From: Vogesella sp. XCS3
GTDB taxonomy: Bacteria; Pseudomonadota; Gammaproteobacteria; Burkholderiales; Chromobacteriaceae
DNA: 64,000 bases
Direction: 5' to 3'
Assembly: GCF_020616155.1 (NCBI RefSeq)
Contig: NZ_CP085530.1
Span: forward strand, 619,501 to 683,500
A program made the position numbers and the translations under genes. The notes below the pieces were generated by a model that was not told where the DNA came from, searched no databases, and was given only the letters and a program-made list of their open reading frames with translations. Of the stretch, positions 27,784 through 36,969 are shown piece after piece. Positions within the stretch are counted from its first letter, which is position 1; every line of letters starts with the position of its first letter.

Positions 27784-27811
27784 AAAAAGCCGGCATATTT
27801 GCCGGCTTTTT
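27784..27811 (-). terminator. intrinsic terminator of phaB
   Basis: AAAAAGCCGGC / GCCGGCTTTTT (27784-27794, 27801-27811), 18 bases past the phaB stop on its strand and A/T-tracted on both sides. Confidence 0.88.
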
Positions 27812-27828
27812 ACATGCCTAGAAAAGGC

Positions 27829-28566
27829 TTACATCATATGTTGGCCGCCGTTGATGGCGAAGTCGGCACCAGTAATGAAGCCGGCGATATCGCTAGCCAG
27901 ATAATTTACCAGGCCGGCAATTTCTTCCGGCTGGCCGAGGCGGCCTACCGGGATCTGGGCAATGATCTTGTTGCGTACATCTTCCGGCACAGCCATGACC
28001 ATGTCCGTGCCGATATAGCCCGGGCTGATGGTATTGACGGTAATGCCTTTACGGGCTACTTCTTGCGCCAGTGCCATGGTGAAGCCGTGCATGCCGGCTT
28101 TGGCGGCAGAGTAGTTGGTTTGGCCAAACTGACCCTTCTGGCCATTGATGGACGAAATGTTGATGACGCGGCCAAAGCCACGTTCCAGCATGGCATCCAC
28201 TACAGGTTTGCACACGTTGAACAATGAATCCAGGTTGGTGCTGATGACGGCATCCCAGTCGGCTTTACCCAGTTTGCGGAAGCTGCTGTCACGGGTGATG
28301 CCCGCGTTGTTTACCAGTACGTCTACCGGGCCGATGTCGGCAGTAATCTTGGCGATGGCCGCCTGGCAGGAGTCGAAATCGCTCACGTCGCATTGTACGG
28401 CGTGTACATCAAAGCCCAGGCCTTTCATGTCGGCAGTCCATGCCTGTTCTTTGCCGGGGCGGCTGTAGGTGGTTACCACGGTGTGGCCGGATTGTGCGAG
28501 GGCTTTGCAAATGGCCGTGCCAATGCCGCCCATGCCGCCGGTAACCAGTGCAATTCGTTTTGTCAT
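27829..28566 (-). CDS. phaB: acetoacetyl-CoA reductase
   Basis: 245 residues, the usual PhaB length. NADPH-dependent reduction of acetoacetyl-CoA to (R)-3-hydroxybutyryl-CoA for polyhydroxybutyrate. SDR motifs: TGGMGGIG near the start, NNAG, and the Ser-Tyr-Lys triad in NISSINGQKGQFGQTNYSAA plus K. An AGGAG site precedes ATG 28566. phaA and phaC are not in the window, so this copy is separate from any synthase operon seen here. FabG is a less likely alternative. Confidence 0.88.
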   Translation of the reverse strand: MTKRIALVTGGMGGIGTAICKALAQSGHTVVTTYSRPGKEQAWTADMKGLGFDVHAVQCDVSDFDSCQAAIAKITADIGPVDVLVNNAGITRDSSFRKLGKADWDAVISTNLDSLFNVCKPVVDAMLERGFGRVINISSINGQKGQFGQTNYSAAKAGMHGFTMALAQEVARKGITVNTISPGYIGTDMVMAVPEDVRNKIIAQIPVGRLGQPEEIAGLVNYLASDIAGFITGADFAINGGQHMM

Positions 28567-28588
28567 GGTGCTGACTCCTTGTCTGTAT

Positions 28589-28610
28589 GTAATGTGGGTA
28601 TACACATTAC
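28589..28610. promoter_or_regulatory. perfect inverted repeat upstream of phaB
   Basis: GTAATGTG-N6-CACATTAC, eight-base perfect arms, 23 bases before the phaB start. Operator or 5' leader hairpin; the binding protein is unknown. Confidence 0.5.
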
Positions 28611-28689
28611 CGTTGAAATTTTTCTTCTGGGTGACAGATTAGAGTCAGTACCATGAAATGTAAATGGTGTTTTCCCTTGTTGATATTAT

Positions 28690-29559
28690 TTAATTTGCAT
28701 TTTGTGCGTGGGTAACCAGTTTCTGTAGCAATGCCAGCCTGGCCGGTGCGATATGGCCATCGTCACAAGCTTGCTTGATGGCGCAGGATGGCTCCATGCG
28801 GTGCGTACAGTTGTGAAAGCGGCATTGGCCAATAAACGGCCGCACTTCGGGGAATAGCCCCGGCAGCTCGGTGGCGCCAAGGTGCCCCAGGCCAAATTCT
28901 TGCAGGCCTGGTGAATCGATCAGGTGGCTTTCGCTGTCCAGATGGTACAGCGCAGCGTGGGTGGTGGTGTGCTTGCCGGAGTCCAGTGCGACGGAGATGT
29001 CCCCAACGCGTGCCGCGGCTTCGGGGAGCAGGGCGTTGGTCAGGGTGGATTTTCCCATGCCGGATTGTCCGACAAGAACGCTGGTGTGGCCTTGCAGTAA
29101 CGGGCGTAGCTCGGCGGCACCATCCAGTGCGCTGACGACTGCCAGCTTGTAGCCCAGCTTTTCATAGGCTTGCAGTTTTTCCAGCCACGCGCCGGTTTCG
29201 GGTAAATCGCGTTTGTTCACCAGGATAACCGGGTCGATATCGGCGGCTTCTGCGGCGAGCAGGCAGCGGTTGAGCAGTTCTTCGTTCGGGCTGGGAACGG
29301 CGGCGGTCACAAAGATGATACGGCTAACGTTGGCCGCGATCAGTTTGGTACGCCAGTCGTCCTGGCGGTATAGCAAGCTGCTGCGCTCGTCTACCGATTC
29401 AATCACGGCCTGCTCGTCGTTGATGATGCTCAGTTGCACAAAGTCGCCACAGGCAAAGTCCACGCGTTTGCCACGGCTGGTGCAGTCGTAAGTGCGGTCG
29501 GCGGTTTCTACAATGAAACGGCGGCCGTAGCTGCGGATGATCTGGCCTTGCTGCTTCAT
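28690..29559 (-). CDS. rsgA: small ribosomal subunit biogenesis GTPase RsgA
   Basis: 289 residues. An N-terminal OB-fold precedes a circularly permuted GTPase: NKRD (G4) comes before GQSGMGKST (G1) and DSPGLQEFGL (G3). The zinc site is CRFHNCTHRMEPSC plus an upstream Cys. It helps late 30S maturation. It is last in a minus-strand trio with phhB and the M48 peptidase, overlapping phhB by four bases. Confidence 0.95.
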   Translation of the reverse strand: MKQQGQIIRSYGRRFIVETADRTYDCTSRGKRVDFACGDFVQLSIINDEQAVIESVDERSSLLYRQDDWRTKLIAANVSRIIFVTAAVPSPNEELLNRCLLAAEAADIDPVILVNKRDLPETGAWLEKLQAYEKLGYKLAVVSALDGAAELRPLLQGHTSVLVGQSGMGKSTLTNALLPEAAARVGDISVALDSGKHTTTHAALYHLDSESHLIDSPGLQEFGLGHLGATELPGLFPEVRPFIGQCRFHNCTHRMEPSCAIKQACDDGHIAPARLALLQKLVTHAQNAN

Positions 29560-29882
29560 GCGCGGGGGAGCAGGGCTTCTGCTTTGGCGGCGCAGATGAA
29601 ATCGTTCAGCGTCAGGCCGCCGGCGTCGTGGGTGCTGAAGCGCACCACGGCGCGGTTATAGTGCACCGACATGTCGGGGTGGTGGTCTTCTGCGTGGGCT
29701 ACCCAGGCCAGGGCGTTCACGAAGGCCATGGTTTTGTAGTAGTCGTCAAACATGAAGGTCTTGACCAGTTCGATGCCGTCTACTTGCCACTGTGGCAGGT
29801 GGCCCAGCAGTTCGCTGACAGTTTGCTGGCTAAGTGGGTGGGCGCCGTGTTGCGCTTCGCAGTGCAGCTCGAGCAGATTCAT
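29556..29882 (-). CDS. phhB: pterin-4a-carbinolamine dehydratase
   Basis: 108 residues. The active-site motif VAHAEDHHPDMSVHYNRAVV is intact, with the expected His triplet. It regenerates dihydrobiopterin after aromatic amino acid hydroxylation; no hydroxylase gene is in the window. ATGA overlaps at both ends with the M48 peptidase and rsgA. Confidence 0.93.
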   Translation of the reverse strand: MNLLELHCEAQHGAHPLSQQTVSELLGHLPQWQVDGIELVKTFMFDDYYKTMAFVNALAWVAHAEDHHPDMSVHYNRAVVRFSTHDAGGLTLNDFICAAKAEALLPRA

Positions 29883-31123
29883 GTTGTGGTTCCTTGCAGA
29901 TGGGCGATACGCAGGCTCGCCGGTGGGTGGGAGTCGTAAAACGCGGAGTGTAGCGGGTCTGGCGTGAGCGTGCTTGCATTGTCACGATAGAGCTTGATCA
30001 GTGCGCTTTGCAGGGCACTGGCAGAGCTGTTGGCTGCGGCGTAGTCATCCGCTTCATATTCTTGCCTGCGCGACAGCAGGCTGCCCAGTGGGGCCAGCAA
30101 AAAGGCAAAGCTGGGGGCGCACAGCAGGAAGAGCAGCAGCGAGTTGGCCGCATTGCCCTGGCTGACATTCAGCCCGCTGTGAAAATCACTGTTGTGCATC
30201 AGCATGGCAAAAACCGCCAGGAAAAGCAGTGTGCTGATAAAGGTCAGTGCCAAGCGTGTGCGGATGTGGCCATGGTGGAAGTGGCCTAGCTCGTGTGCCA
30301 GCACCGCTTCGATTTCATCGGCATCCAGCTGTTCGAGCAGCGTGTCAAAAAAGACGATGCGTTTGTTTTTGCCCAAGCCGGTAAAGTAGGCATTGCCATG
30401 AGCAGAGCGTCGAGAGCCGTCCATGACATACAGACCGCTGCTGGTGAAGCCGCAGCGTTGAAGTAATGTTTGTATACGGCTTTGTAGGGCAGAGTCTTGC
30501 AGTGCGGTAAAACGGTTAAAGCGCGGAGCAATAAAGGTGGGGTAAGCCCAGCTCAGCAGCAGGACAAAGCTGCACCACGCCAGCCATGTCCATACCCAGA
30601 AATACGGGCCGCCGTGTGCCAGCAGCCACAATGCCGCAGCCAGTACGGGGCTGCCGATAAGCATGGCTAGCAATGCACCGCGTAGCAGGTCGGTGGCAAA
30701 CAGTGCCGGGGTGGTGCGATTGAAGCCGAAGCGCCGCTCCAGCACGAAAGTACGATATAGCGACAGTGGCAACCCGGCGCAGCTGCTGGCCAGCAGGCAC
30801 AGGCCTATGGTGGCCATGCCTGCCAGCAGGGGGGTGTCAAACCAGTAGCCGCTAACTTGTGCGGCCAGTGTGATGCCGCCGCCAAACGTCAACAGCAGCA
30901 CGATCGCCGTATCCAGTAACAGGCTGGCTATATGCAGTTTGCTGCGGCCGCAAGTGTAATCGGCTGCTTTCTGATGGGCTTCCAGCGTAATGCTGTGGGC
31001 AAAACTGGCGGGTACCTGCTGGCGGTGGCGGCGCACGTGGCGTATCTGGCGCTGCGCGAGCCAGGCTTGTACGGCAAGGCTGCTTAGCAGGGCTAGCAGG
31101 GTGGCCCATGAAAATGCATTCAT
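29879..31123 (-). CDS. M48 family membrane zinc metalloprotease (Ste24-like)
   Basis: 414 residues with about six hydrophobic spans. The zinc site HELGHFHHGH (about 278-287) and distal Glu in EYEADDYAA fit the M48A CAAX prenyl protease 1 family. Bacterial members act in membrane protein quality control; substrate unknown. The ATG at 31123 is chosen over an adjoining TTG. It leads the M48-phhB-rsgA group and is divergent from orn. A dispersed 9-mer copy is at 30144. Confidence 0.88.
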   Translation of the reverse strand: MNAFSWATLLALLSSLAVQAWLAQRQIRHVRRHRQQVPASFAHSITLEAHQKAADYTCGRSKLHIASLLLDTAIVLLLTFGGGITLAAQVSGYWFDTPLLAGMATIGLCLLASSCAGLPLSLYRTFVLERRFGFNRTTPALFATDLLRGALLAMLIGSPVLAAALWLLAHGGPYFWVWTWLAWCSFVLLLSWAYPTFIAPRFNRFTALQDSALQSRIQTLLQRCGFTSSGLYVMDGSRRSAHGNAYFTGLGKNKRIVFFDTLLEQLDADEIEAVLAHELGHFHHGHIRTRLALTFISTLLFLAVFAMLMHNSDFHSGLNVSQGNAANSLLLFLLCAPSFAFLLAPLGSLLSRRQEYEADDYAAANSSASALQSALIKLYRDNASTLTPDPLHSAFYDSHPPASLRIAHLQGTTT

Positions 31124-31187
31124 CAAGTGCGTTTGCCCTGTGTGGGGTAAATGTCAGAAAATAGCTGAATTTTGAAAGAAGCTCATT

Positions 31188-31733
31188 ATGCCGCAAGATC
31201 CTACGCACCTCATCTGGCTGGACATGGAAATGACCGGCCTTAACCCGGATGGCGACCGCATTATCGAAGTAGCCATGATTATCACCGACGGCCAGCTGAA
31301 TGTTGTGGCCGAGTCGCCAGTTATCGCAGTGCATCAGCCAGACAGCGTGCTGGATGCCATGGACGACTGGAACAAGAATACGCACGGCAAGTCTGGCCTG
31401 GTGGCCCGCGTGAAGGCGTCCGCCGTGAGCGAGGCGCAGGCCGAGCAGCTGCTGCTGGACTTCTTGCAGCAGTACGTGCCGGCCGGCAAGTCTCCCATGT
31501 GCGGCAATACCATCTGCCAGGATCGCCGGTTCATGGCGCGCTGGATGCCGCAGCTGGAAGCGTACTTCCACTACCGCAATCTGGATGTTTCCACGCTAAA
31601 GGAGCTGTGCAAACGCTGGCGGCCGGAGATTGCCAAGGGCGTCGTGAAGAAAGGCAAGCACGAAGCGCTGGCTGACATTCTGGAGTCCATTGAAGAACTG
31701 CGCTACTACCGCGAACATTTCCTGAAAGTGTAA
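31188..31733 (+). CDS. orn: oligoribonuclease
   Basis: 181 residues. It degrades 2-5 mer RNAs, including pGpG from cyclic di-GMP turnover. DEDDh motifs: [20 protein letters not shown] (Asp12 and Glu14), the central [14 protein letters not shown] and a C-terminal HEALADI. Divergent from the M48 gene and 9 bases upstream of pgi. Confidence 0.97.
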   Translation: MPQDPTHLIWLDMEMTGLNPDGDRIIEVAMIITDGQLNVVAESPVIAVHQPDSVLDAMDDWNKNTHGKSGLVARVKASAVSEAQAEQLLLDFLQQYVPAGKSPMCGNTICQDRRFMARWMPQLEAYFHYRNLDVSTLKELCKRWRPEIAKGVVKKGKHEALADILESIEELRYYREHFLKV

Positions 31734-31742
31734 CGCCTGCTC

Positions 31743-33395
31743 ATGTCTACCGACCGTATCTGCATTAACGAGCAGCCTGTCTGGGCGCGCTTGCATCAGC
31801 ACCAGCGTGCCACGCGGCACTTGCACATGAAGGAACTGTTTGCGCAGGATCCGCAGCGCTTTGATCGCTACTCCCTTCGGCTTGATGGCCTGATGCTGGA
31901 CTACTCCAAGAATCGCGTCACCGATCGTACGCTGGAATTGTTGCAAGAGCTGGCGCAGGCGGCAGACCTGCCGGGCTGGATGGGCAAGATGCGGGTGGGT
32001 GAGCGCATCAATATCAGCGAAAAGCGCGCCGTGCTGCATAGCGCTTTGCGCTTGCCGAAGCAGGCCAGCCTAGTGCTGGATGGTGAGGATGTCGTGCCTG
32101 CCGTGCATGACGTGCTGGCGCGAATGGCGTCTTTCGCACAGCGGGTGCGCTCTGGCGAATGGCTGGGTTTTCGCGGCCAACGTGTGCGCCAGGTGGTAAA
32201 TATCGGTATTGGTGGCTCGGATCTGGGGCCGCTGATGGTGGCCGAGGCGCTCAAGCCTTATGCCGATCCGGCGTTGACATTTCACTATGTGTCCAATGTG
32301 GACGGGCAGCATCTGGCGCAAGTCCTGCAACAGTGCGACCCGGCTACCACGCTGTTTATCGTCGCGTCCAAATCGTTTGCTACGCCAGAAACACTGCTGA
32401 ACGCCCAGTCGGCCAGGCGCTGGTTTCTGCAGCATGCTGGCGAGGCGGATATCGCACGCCATTTTGTGGCGGTATCGACCAATGCCCAGGCAGTGCGGGA
32501 TTTTGGTATCGATACAGCCAATATGTTTGGCTTCTGGGACTGGGTGGGCGGGCGTTACTCGGTTTGGTCTGCCATTGGCTTGCCTGTGATGCTGCAGATC
32601 GGCCCCGAGCGCTTTGCCGAATTTCTGGCCGGAGGCGCGCGGATGGACGAGCATTTTTTCCATACGCCGTTTGAGCGCAATATTCCGGTGCTACTAGGCC
32701 TGATCGGCATCTGGTACAACACATTCTATGGCGCGCATACCCACGCCATCATGCCGTACGACCACGGCCTGCGCCGTTTACCGGCGCATATCCAGCAGAT
32801 GGATATGGAGTCGAATGGCAAGCGGGTGGGGCGCTATGGCGAACGCCTGGATTTTGACACCGGCCCGGTCATCTGGGGTGAAGAGGGGGTGAATAGCCAG
32901 CATGCATTCTTCCAGCTCTTGCACCAGGGCACGCGCCTGGTGCCTTGTGACTTCATCATTGCCATGAATACGCATTATCCGATGGGAGATCAGCACCGTG
33001 TGCTGGTGGCCAACTGCTTAGCGCAAACCGAGGCGCTGATGCGCGGTAAAACCGAGGCGGAAGTGCTGCTGGAGTTGGGCGATCTTGCGGGTGACGAGCT
33101 GGATGTGTTGTTGCCGCAGAAGCTGTTTCCGGGTAACCAGCCTAGCAACACCATCGCGCTGGATAAGGTGACACCTTATAACCTGGGCATGTTGCTGGCC
33201 ATGTACGAGCATAAGGTGTTCGTGCAAGGGGTGATCTGGGGGGTGAACTCGTTTGATCAGTGGGGCGTGGAGTATGGCAAGCAATTGGCTAGCCGTTTGC
33301 TGGGCGAGCTGGCATCCGGCCAAGTGGCGGCTCATGATGCGTCTACGAATGGTTTGATGCGGCACTACCTGGAAACTTGTCATGACAAAGCATGA
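31743..33395 (+). CDS. pgi: glucose-6-phosphate isomerase
   Basis: 550 residues. It interconverts glucose 6-phosphate and fructose 6-phosphate. Signatures VNIGIGGSDLGPLM, the serine-rich sugar-phosphate loop VASKSFATPET, and the catalytic-Glu and His stretches (FWDWVGGRYSVWSAIG; GLRRLPAHIQQ) are present. It overlaps pncC by 14 bases. Confidence 0.97.
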   Translation: MSTDRICINEQPVWARLHQHQRATRHLHMKELFAQDPQRFDRYSLRLDGLMLDYSKNRVTDRTLELLQELAQAADLPGWMGKMRVGERINISEKRAVLHSALRLPKQASLVLDGEDVVPAVHDVLARMASFAQRVRSGEWLGFRGQRVRQVVNIGIGGSDLGPLMVAEALKPYADPALTFHYVSNVDGQHLAQVLQQCDPATTLFIVASKSFATPETLLNAQSARRWFLQHAGEADIARHFVAVSTNAQAVRDFGIDTANMFGFWDWVGGRYSVWSAIGLPVMLQIGPERFAEFLAGGARMDEHFFHTPFERNIPVLLGLIGIWYNTFYGAHTHAIMPYDHGLRRLPAHIQQMDMESNGKRVGRYGERLDFDTGPVIWGEEGVNSQHAFFQLLHQGTRLVPCDFIIAMNTHYPMGDQHRVLVANCLAQTEALMRGKTEAEVLLELGDLAGDELDVLLPQKLFPGNQPSNTIALDKVTPYNLGMLLAMYEHKVFVQGVIWGVNSFDQWGVEYGKQLASRLLGELASGQVAAHDASTNGLMRHYLETCHDKA

Positions 33396-33882
33396 GCTGG
33401 CTGCGGCGCTGGGCCGCAGCTTGGCCGCAGCCGGACAACGCGTGACGGTGGCTGAATCCTGCACCGGTGGTGGCGTGGCCTCGGCACTGACTGCGATCCC
33501 CGGCAGCTCTGCCTGGTTTGATCTTTCAGTGGTGACGTACAGCAACGAAGCCAAGCAGCGCTTGCTCGGTGTGCCAGAGACTGTCTTGCAGGCGCATGGT
33601 GCAGTCAGTTTGCCGGTGGCAGCCGCCATGGCGGAGGGCGCGCGCAAGCTGGCGGGGGCAGACTGGGCCATGTCGGTTACCGGCATTGCCGGGCCGGGGG
33701 GCGGTACGGCCGAGAAGCCGGTGGGGACGGTTTGCTTTGGCCTGGCGCATGCGGCCGGTACCGAGGTTGCGCGTTGCCACTTTGATGGTGACCGTGATGC
33801 GGTGCGTGAACAGGCGGTATTGTGGGTGCTGCGTTTTTTGTTGAGCTGTCTTTCCGGGCAGGAGCCAGCCGCAGCGCGCTGA
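33382..33882 (+). CDS. pncC: nicotinamide-nucleotide amidohydrolase (CinA C-terminal domain)
   Basis: 166 residues; a stand-alone CinA-C domain. Motifs VAESCTGGGVASALTAIPGSS and SVTGIAGPGGGTAEKPVGTV are those of PncC. It converts NMN to NaMN in pyridine-nucleotide recycling. It starts inside pgi. A dispersed 9-mer copy (33421) encodes LAA. Confidence 0.92.
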   Translation: MTKHELAAALGRSLAAAGQRVTVAESCTGGGVASALTAIPGSSAWFDLSVVTYSNEAKQRLLGVPETVLQAHGAVSLPVAAAMAEGARKLAGADWAMSVTGIAGPGGGTAEKPVGTVCFGLAHAAGTEVARCHFDGDRDAVREQAVLWVLRFLLSCLSGQEPAAAR

Positions 33883-33923
33883 AACATGCTTTTCGATTGG
33901 TATTTTGGCGATGATTATGCAAA

Positions 33924-33959
33924 ATCACAGATGTGATCTTGCGTGGCTGTGCGTATAAT
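33924..33959 (+). promoter_or_regulatory. candidate promoter and operator for the BMP gene
   Basis: A perfect -10 TATAAT at 33954-33959 is preceded by the palindrome ATCACA-GA-TGTGAT (33924-33937), covering the -35 position. The -35 itself is weak (ATGTGA). A regulator binding there could repress or activate the importer. Confidence 0.45.
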
Positions 33960-34107
33960 CACGCCCCTGCTCGCATAATCCAAGCAGGTCTGTTGTCAAG
34001 AATGCGACGGCATACTTGCTTTGTAATACGTTGACCGTGTGTGGCGAGAAAATTATCGCTACTATGAGCCAACCACTAAACTGACACGACGTTGGGAGAG
34101 ACATCTC

Positions 34108-35112
34108 ATGCAAATTACCAAGAAAAAGAGCCTGGCCGTTGCTGCTGCAACCCTGATGGCTGCAGCTTCCTCCAGTTTTGCTTTCACCCCTGCCGTGGTT
34201 TACGACCAGGCCGGCAAGTTTGACAAAAGCTTTAACGAAGCTGCCTACACTGGCGCAGAGCGTTTCAAGAAGGCCACTGGTGTAGCTTACCGTGAAGCAC
34301 AAATCGCCAACGAAGCGCAGAAAGAACAAGTACTGCGTAACCTGGCGCGCAAGAATGTAGATCTGGTAATTGCTGTGGGTTTCTCCTTTACCCAGGCTGT
34401 TCAGACCGTGGCTGCCGAATTCCCGAAAGTGAAATTCGCGATTGTTGACGATGTGGCCAAGGGCGACAACGTGCAGTCCGTCATCTTCAAGGAACAGGAA
34501 GGCTCCTACCTGGTTGGTATGGCGGCTACCCTGGCTTCCAAGTCCAAGAAAGTCGGTTTCATCGGTGGTATGGACGTGCCGCTGATCCGCGCATTCGGTT
34601 GTGGTTATACCCAAGGTGCCAAGGCAGCTGATGCCAAGGTAGAAGTGGTATCCAACATGACCGGCACCACTCCGCAAGCGTTTAACGACCCGGCACGTGG
34701 TGGCGAGCTGGCTCGCAGCCAGTTTGACCGTGGCGTAGACGTGGTCTTCCACGCTGCAGGCGGTACCGGCATGGGTGTGCTGCAAGCTGCCAAAGACAAG
34801 AACAAGCTGGGTATCGGTGTGGATTCCAACCAGAACCACCTGTTCCCGGGCTTTGTGCTGACTTCCATGCTCAAGCGTGTGGACAATGCTGTTTACCAGC
34901 TGATGCTGGACGGCCAGAAAGGCACCTGGAAAGCAGGCGTGGTGACCATGGGCCTGAAAGAGGGTGGTGTGGATTGGGCGCTGGATGCGAACAACCGCAA
35001 ACTGATCTCCAAAGACATCGAAACCAAAGTGAACCAAGCCAAGAAAGACATCATTTCTGGCAAGGTAAAAGTGGTTGACTACCGCGCTGGCAATAGCTGC
35101 CCGGTAAAATAA
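34108..35112 (+). CDS. BMP family substrate-binding protein of a nucleoside-type ABC importer
   Basis: 334 residues. It has a Sec signal peptide (about 1-25, ending SFA) without a lipobox Cys, so it is a soluble periplasmic protein. The body is Bmp/PnrA-like: FDKSFNEAAYTGAERF, VGFSFTQAVQTVAAEFP, VGFIGGMDVPLIRAFGCGY and GIGVDSNQNHLFPGFVLTSM. The family binds purine nucleosides. GGGAGAG precedes ATG 34108. The ATPase and two permeases follow after a strong hairpin, so the binding protein may be made in excess. Confidence 0.92.
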   Translation: MQITKKKSLAVAAATLMAAASSSFAFTPAVVYDQAGKFDKSFNEAAYTGAERFKKATGVAYREAQIANEAQKEQVLRNLARKNVDLVIAVGFSFTQAVQTVAAEFPKVKFAIVDDVAKGDNVQSVIFKEQEGSYLVGMAATLASKSKKVGFIGGMDVPLIRAFGCGYTQGAKAADAKVEVVSNMTGTTPQAFNDPARGGELARSQFDRGVDVVFHAAGGTGMGVLQAAKDKNKLGIGVDSNQNHLFPGFVLTSMLKRVDNAVYQLMLDGQKGTWKAGVVTMGLKEGGVDWALDANNRKLISKDIETKVNQAKKDIISGKVKVVDYRAGNSCPVK

Positions 35113-35144
35113 TGTTGTAATCGTCTGTTTGATCCAGACGACTT

Positions 35145-35182
35145 GTGCGGCAAGCAGTTCATTCTGCTTGCCGCACTTTATT
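35145..35182 (+). terminator. strong hairpin after the BMP gene
   Basis: GTGCGGCAAGCAG / CTGCTTGCCGCAC, 13 perfect pairs with a six-base loop, then TTTATT. A smaller hairpin (TCGTCTG / CAGACGA) lies just before it at 35121-35141. Confidence 0.85.
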
Positions 35183-35445
35183 GTGTCTGTCGCGGCGGGA
35201 TGGTGAGGCTGGCCGCGGCCGGATATCGCCCCAGGCCGGTTGGCAGGGTTGGCAAAGCGTTTCCGCCTGTTGACGTTGGTCTGGCAGGGGGGAGGTACAG
35301 CGGTCTGCGAAAGCGGGCCGTTGTCTGATTATTCGAGTTTCCATTTATTGTGCGCGGTGGGCCTGTCTGCTTTGCCGCACTTTGTCACGGCTGTATTTTG
35401 CCGTAACGCTATGGGAATGGCATTTTAACCGAGAGCGAGATCACT
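35183..35445 (+). other. intergenic stretch before the ABC ATPase gene
   Basis: Part of a 333-base gap. No convincing gene is seen. Near its end an inverted repeat ACGGC-N8-GCCGT overlaps a weak -35-like TTGTCA (35382), so a secondary promoter for the transporter genes is possible but not shown. Confidence 0.4.
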
Positions 35446-36969
35446 ATGGCCGAATTAGCCATCGAGCTCATTGGCGTTAACAAACACTTCGGTGAAGTGC
35501 ACGCCAATAAGAACATTACTTTCGGAGTTCGCAAAGGTACGGTTCACGGCATTATTGGCGAGAACGGTGCCGGCAAATCCACGCTGATGAGCATTATCTA
35601 CGGCTACTATCAGGCGGATTCCGGAACAATCAAGATTAACGGCAAGGCCGAGCGCATTCGTTCGTCGCATGCGGCTATCGGCTTGGGTATCGGCATGGTG
35701 CATCAGCATTTCATGCTGGTGGACCCGTTTACCGTGCTGGAAAACATTGTGCTGGGTGCCGAGGGCGGCATGACGCTGGACGGTAGCCTGGCTGCGGCGC
35801 GTACCCATTTGCAAAAGCTGAACCAGGATTACGGCCTGCAAGTCGACCCTGATGCGATTGTGGGCGAGCTGGGCGTGGGCACGCAGCAACGTGTGGAAAT
35901 CCTGAAAACGCTGTATCGCGGTGCTGACGTGCTGATCCTGGATGAGCCGACCGCCGTGCTGACGCCGCAAGAGGCCGACGACCTGTTCCGCATCCTGCGC
36001 CTGCTGCGCGAGCAGGGCAAAACGGTGATCCTGATTACGCACAAACTGCGCGAGGTGATGGACATTACCGACGATGTTACGGTGATGCGTGCTGGCGAGA
36101 TTGTGGGGCAGGTGCGTACTGCCGACGTTACCAAGGAAGACCTGGCCGACTTGATGGTTGGCCGCAAGGTGAACATGCACCTTGATAAGGTCGCTGCCGT
36201 GCCGGGCGAGAAGGTGTTGAGTGTTGCCGGCCTGAATCTGGTAGACGGCCGGGGCGTGGCGCTGCTGAAAGATATCAGCTTCGATCTGCATGCCGGCGAG
36301 ATTGTCGGTATTGCCGGGGTGTCCGGTAATGGCCAGTCCGAGCTGCTGGAAGTGCTGTCCGGCATGCGTGACGCGACGTCTGGCTCGGTGCAGTTCAAGG
36401 GTAAAGAGCTGGTTACGCTGAAAACACGCGAGCCGAAGGCCGCTGCGTATCGCAAGCTAGGTATTGCGCACATTCCGGAAGACCGTTCGCGCGAGGGCAT
36501 GGTGAAGGACTTCATGACCTTCGAGAACGCCATCCTGGGTTATCACGACGACCCGAGCGTGCGCCGTGGTTTCCTGTTTAACCGCAAGGCGATCATCGAG
36601 CGTTGCCGTCGTTTTATCGACGAGTTTGATGTGCGCCCGGCGCTGACGCACCGCCGTATCGGCCTGTTCTCGGGTGGTAACCAGCAGAAAGTGATTCTGG
36701 CGCGTGAAATTCACGCCAATCCGGACTTGCTGCTGATTGGCCAGCCTACGCGCGGCGTGGACATCGGCGCGATCGAGTTCATCCACAAGCGCCTGATGCA
36801 GCTGCGTGACGAGGGCAAGGCGTTGTTGCTGGTGTCGGTGGAGCTGGACGAGATCATGGCCTTGAGTGACCGCATTATCGTAATGAACGGTGGTGCCATT
36901 TCCGGCGAGCTGCCGGCGGCAGAAGCGACCGCCACCTCGCTGGGTTTGTTGATGGGGGGACATAAATGA
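35446..36969 (+). CDS. ABC importer ATPase, two nucleotide-binding domains (nucleoside type)
   Basis: 507 residues, the length of RbsA/NupA-type double ATPases. Domain 1: Walker A GENGAGKST, signature-region LGVGTQQRVEI, Walker B ILDEPTAVLTP. Domain 2 begins GVSGNGQSELLEVL (a degenerate Walker A, normal for this group) and has LFSGGNQQKVILAREI. It energises uptake of the BMP protein's ligand with the two permeases that follow. Overlaps the next gene by four bases. Confidence 0.93.
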   Translation: MAELAIELIGVNKHFGEVHANKNITFGVRKGTVHGIIGENGAGKSTLMSIIYGYYQADSGTIKINGKAERIRSSHAAIGLGIGMVHQHFMLVDPFTVLENIVLGAEGGMTLDGSLAAARTHLQKLNQDYGLQVDPDAIVGELGVGTQQRVEILKTLYRGADVLILDEPTAVLTPQEADDLFRILRLLREQGKTVILITHKLREVMDITDDVTVMRAGEIVGQVRTADVTKEDLADLMVGRKVNMHLDKVAAVPGEKVLSVAGLNLVDGRGVALLKDISFDLHAGEIVGIAGVSGNGQSELLEVLSGMRDATSGSVQFKGKELVTLKTREPKAAAYRKLGIAHIPEDRSREGMVKDFMTFENAILGYHDDPSVRRGFLFNRKAIIERCRRFIDEFDVRPALTHRRIGLFSGGNQQKVILAREIHANPDLLLIGQPTRGVDIGAIEFIHKRLMQLRDEGKALLLVSVELDEIMALSDRIIVMNGGAISGELPAAEATATSLGLLMGGHK

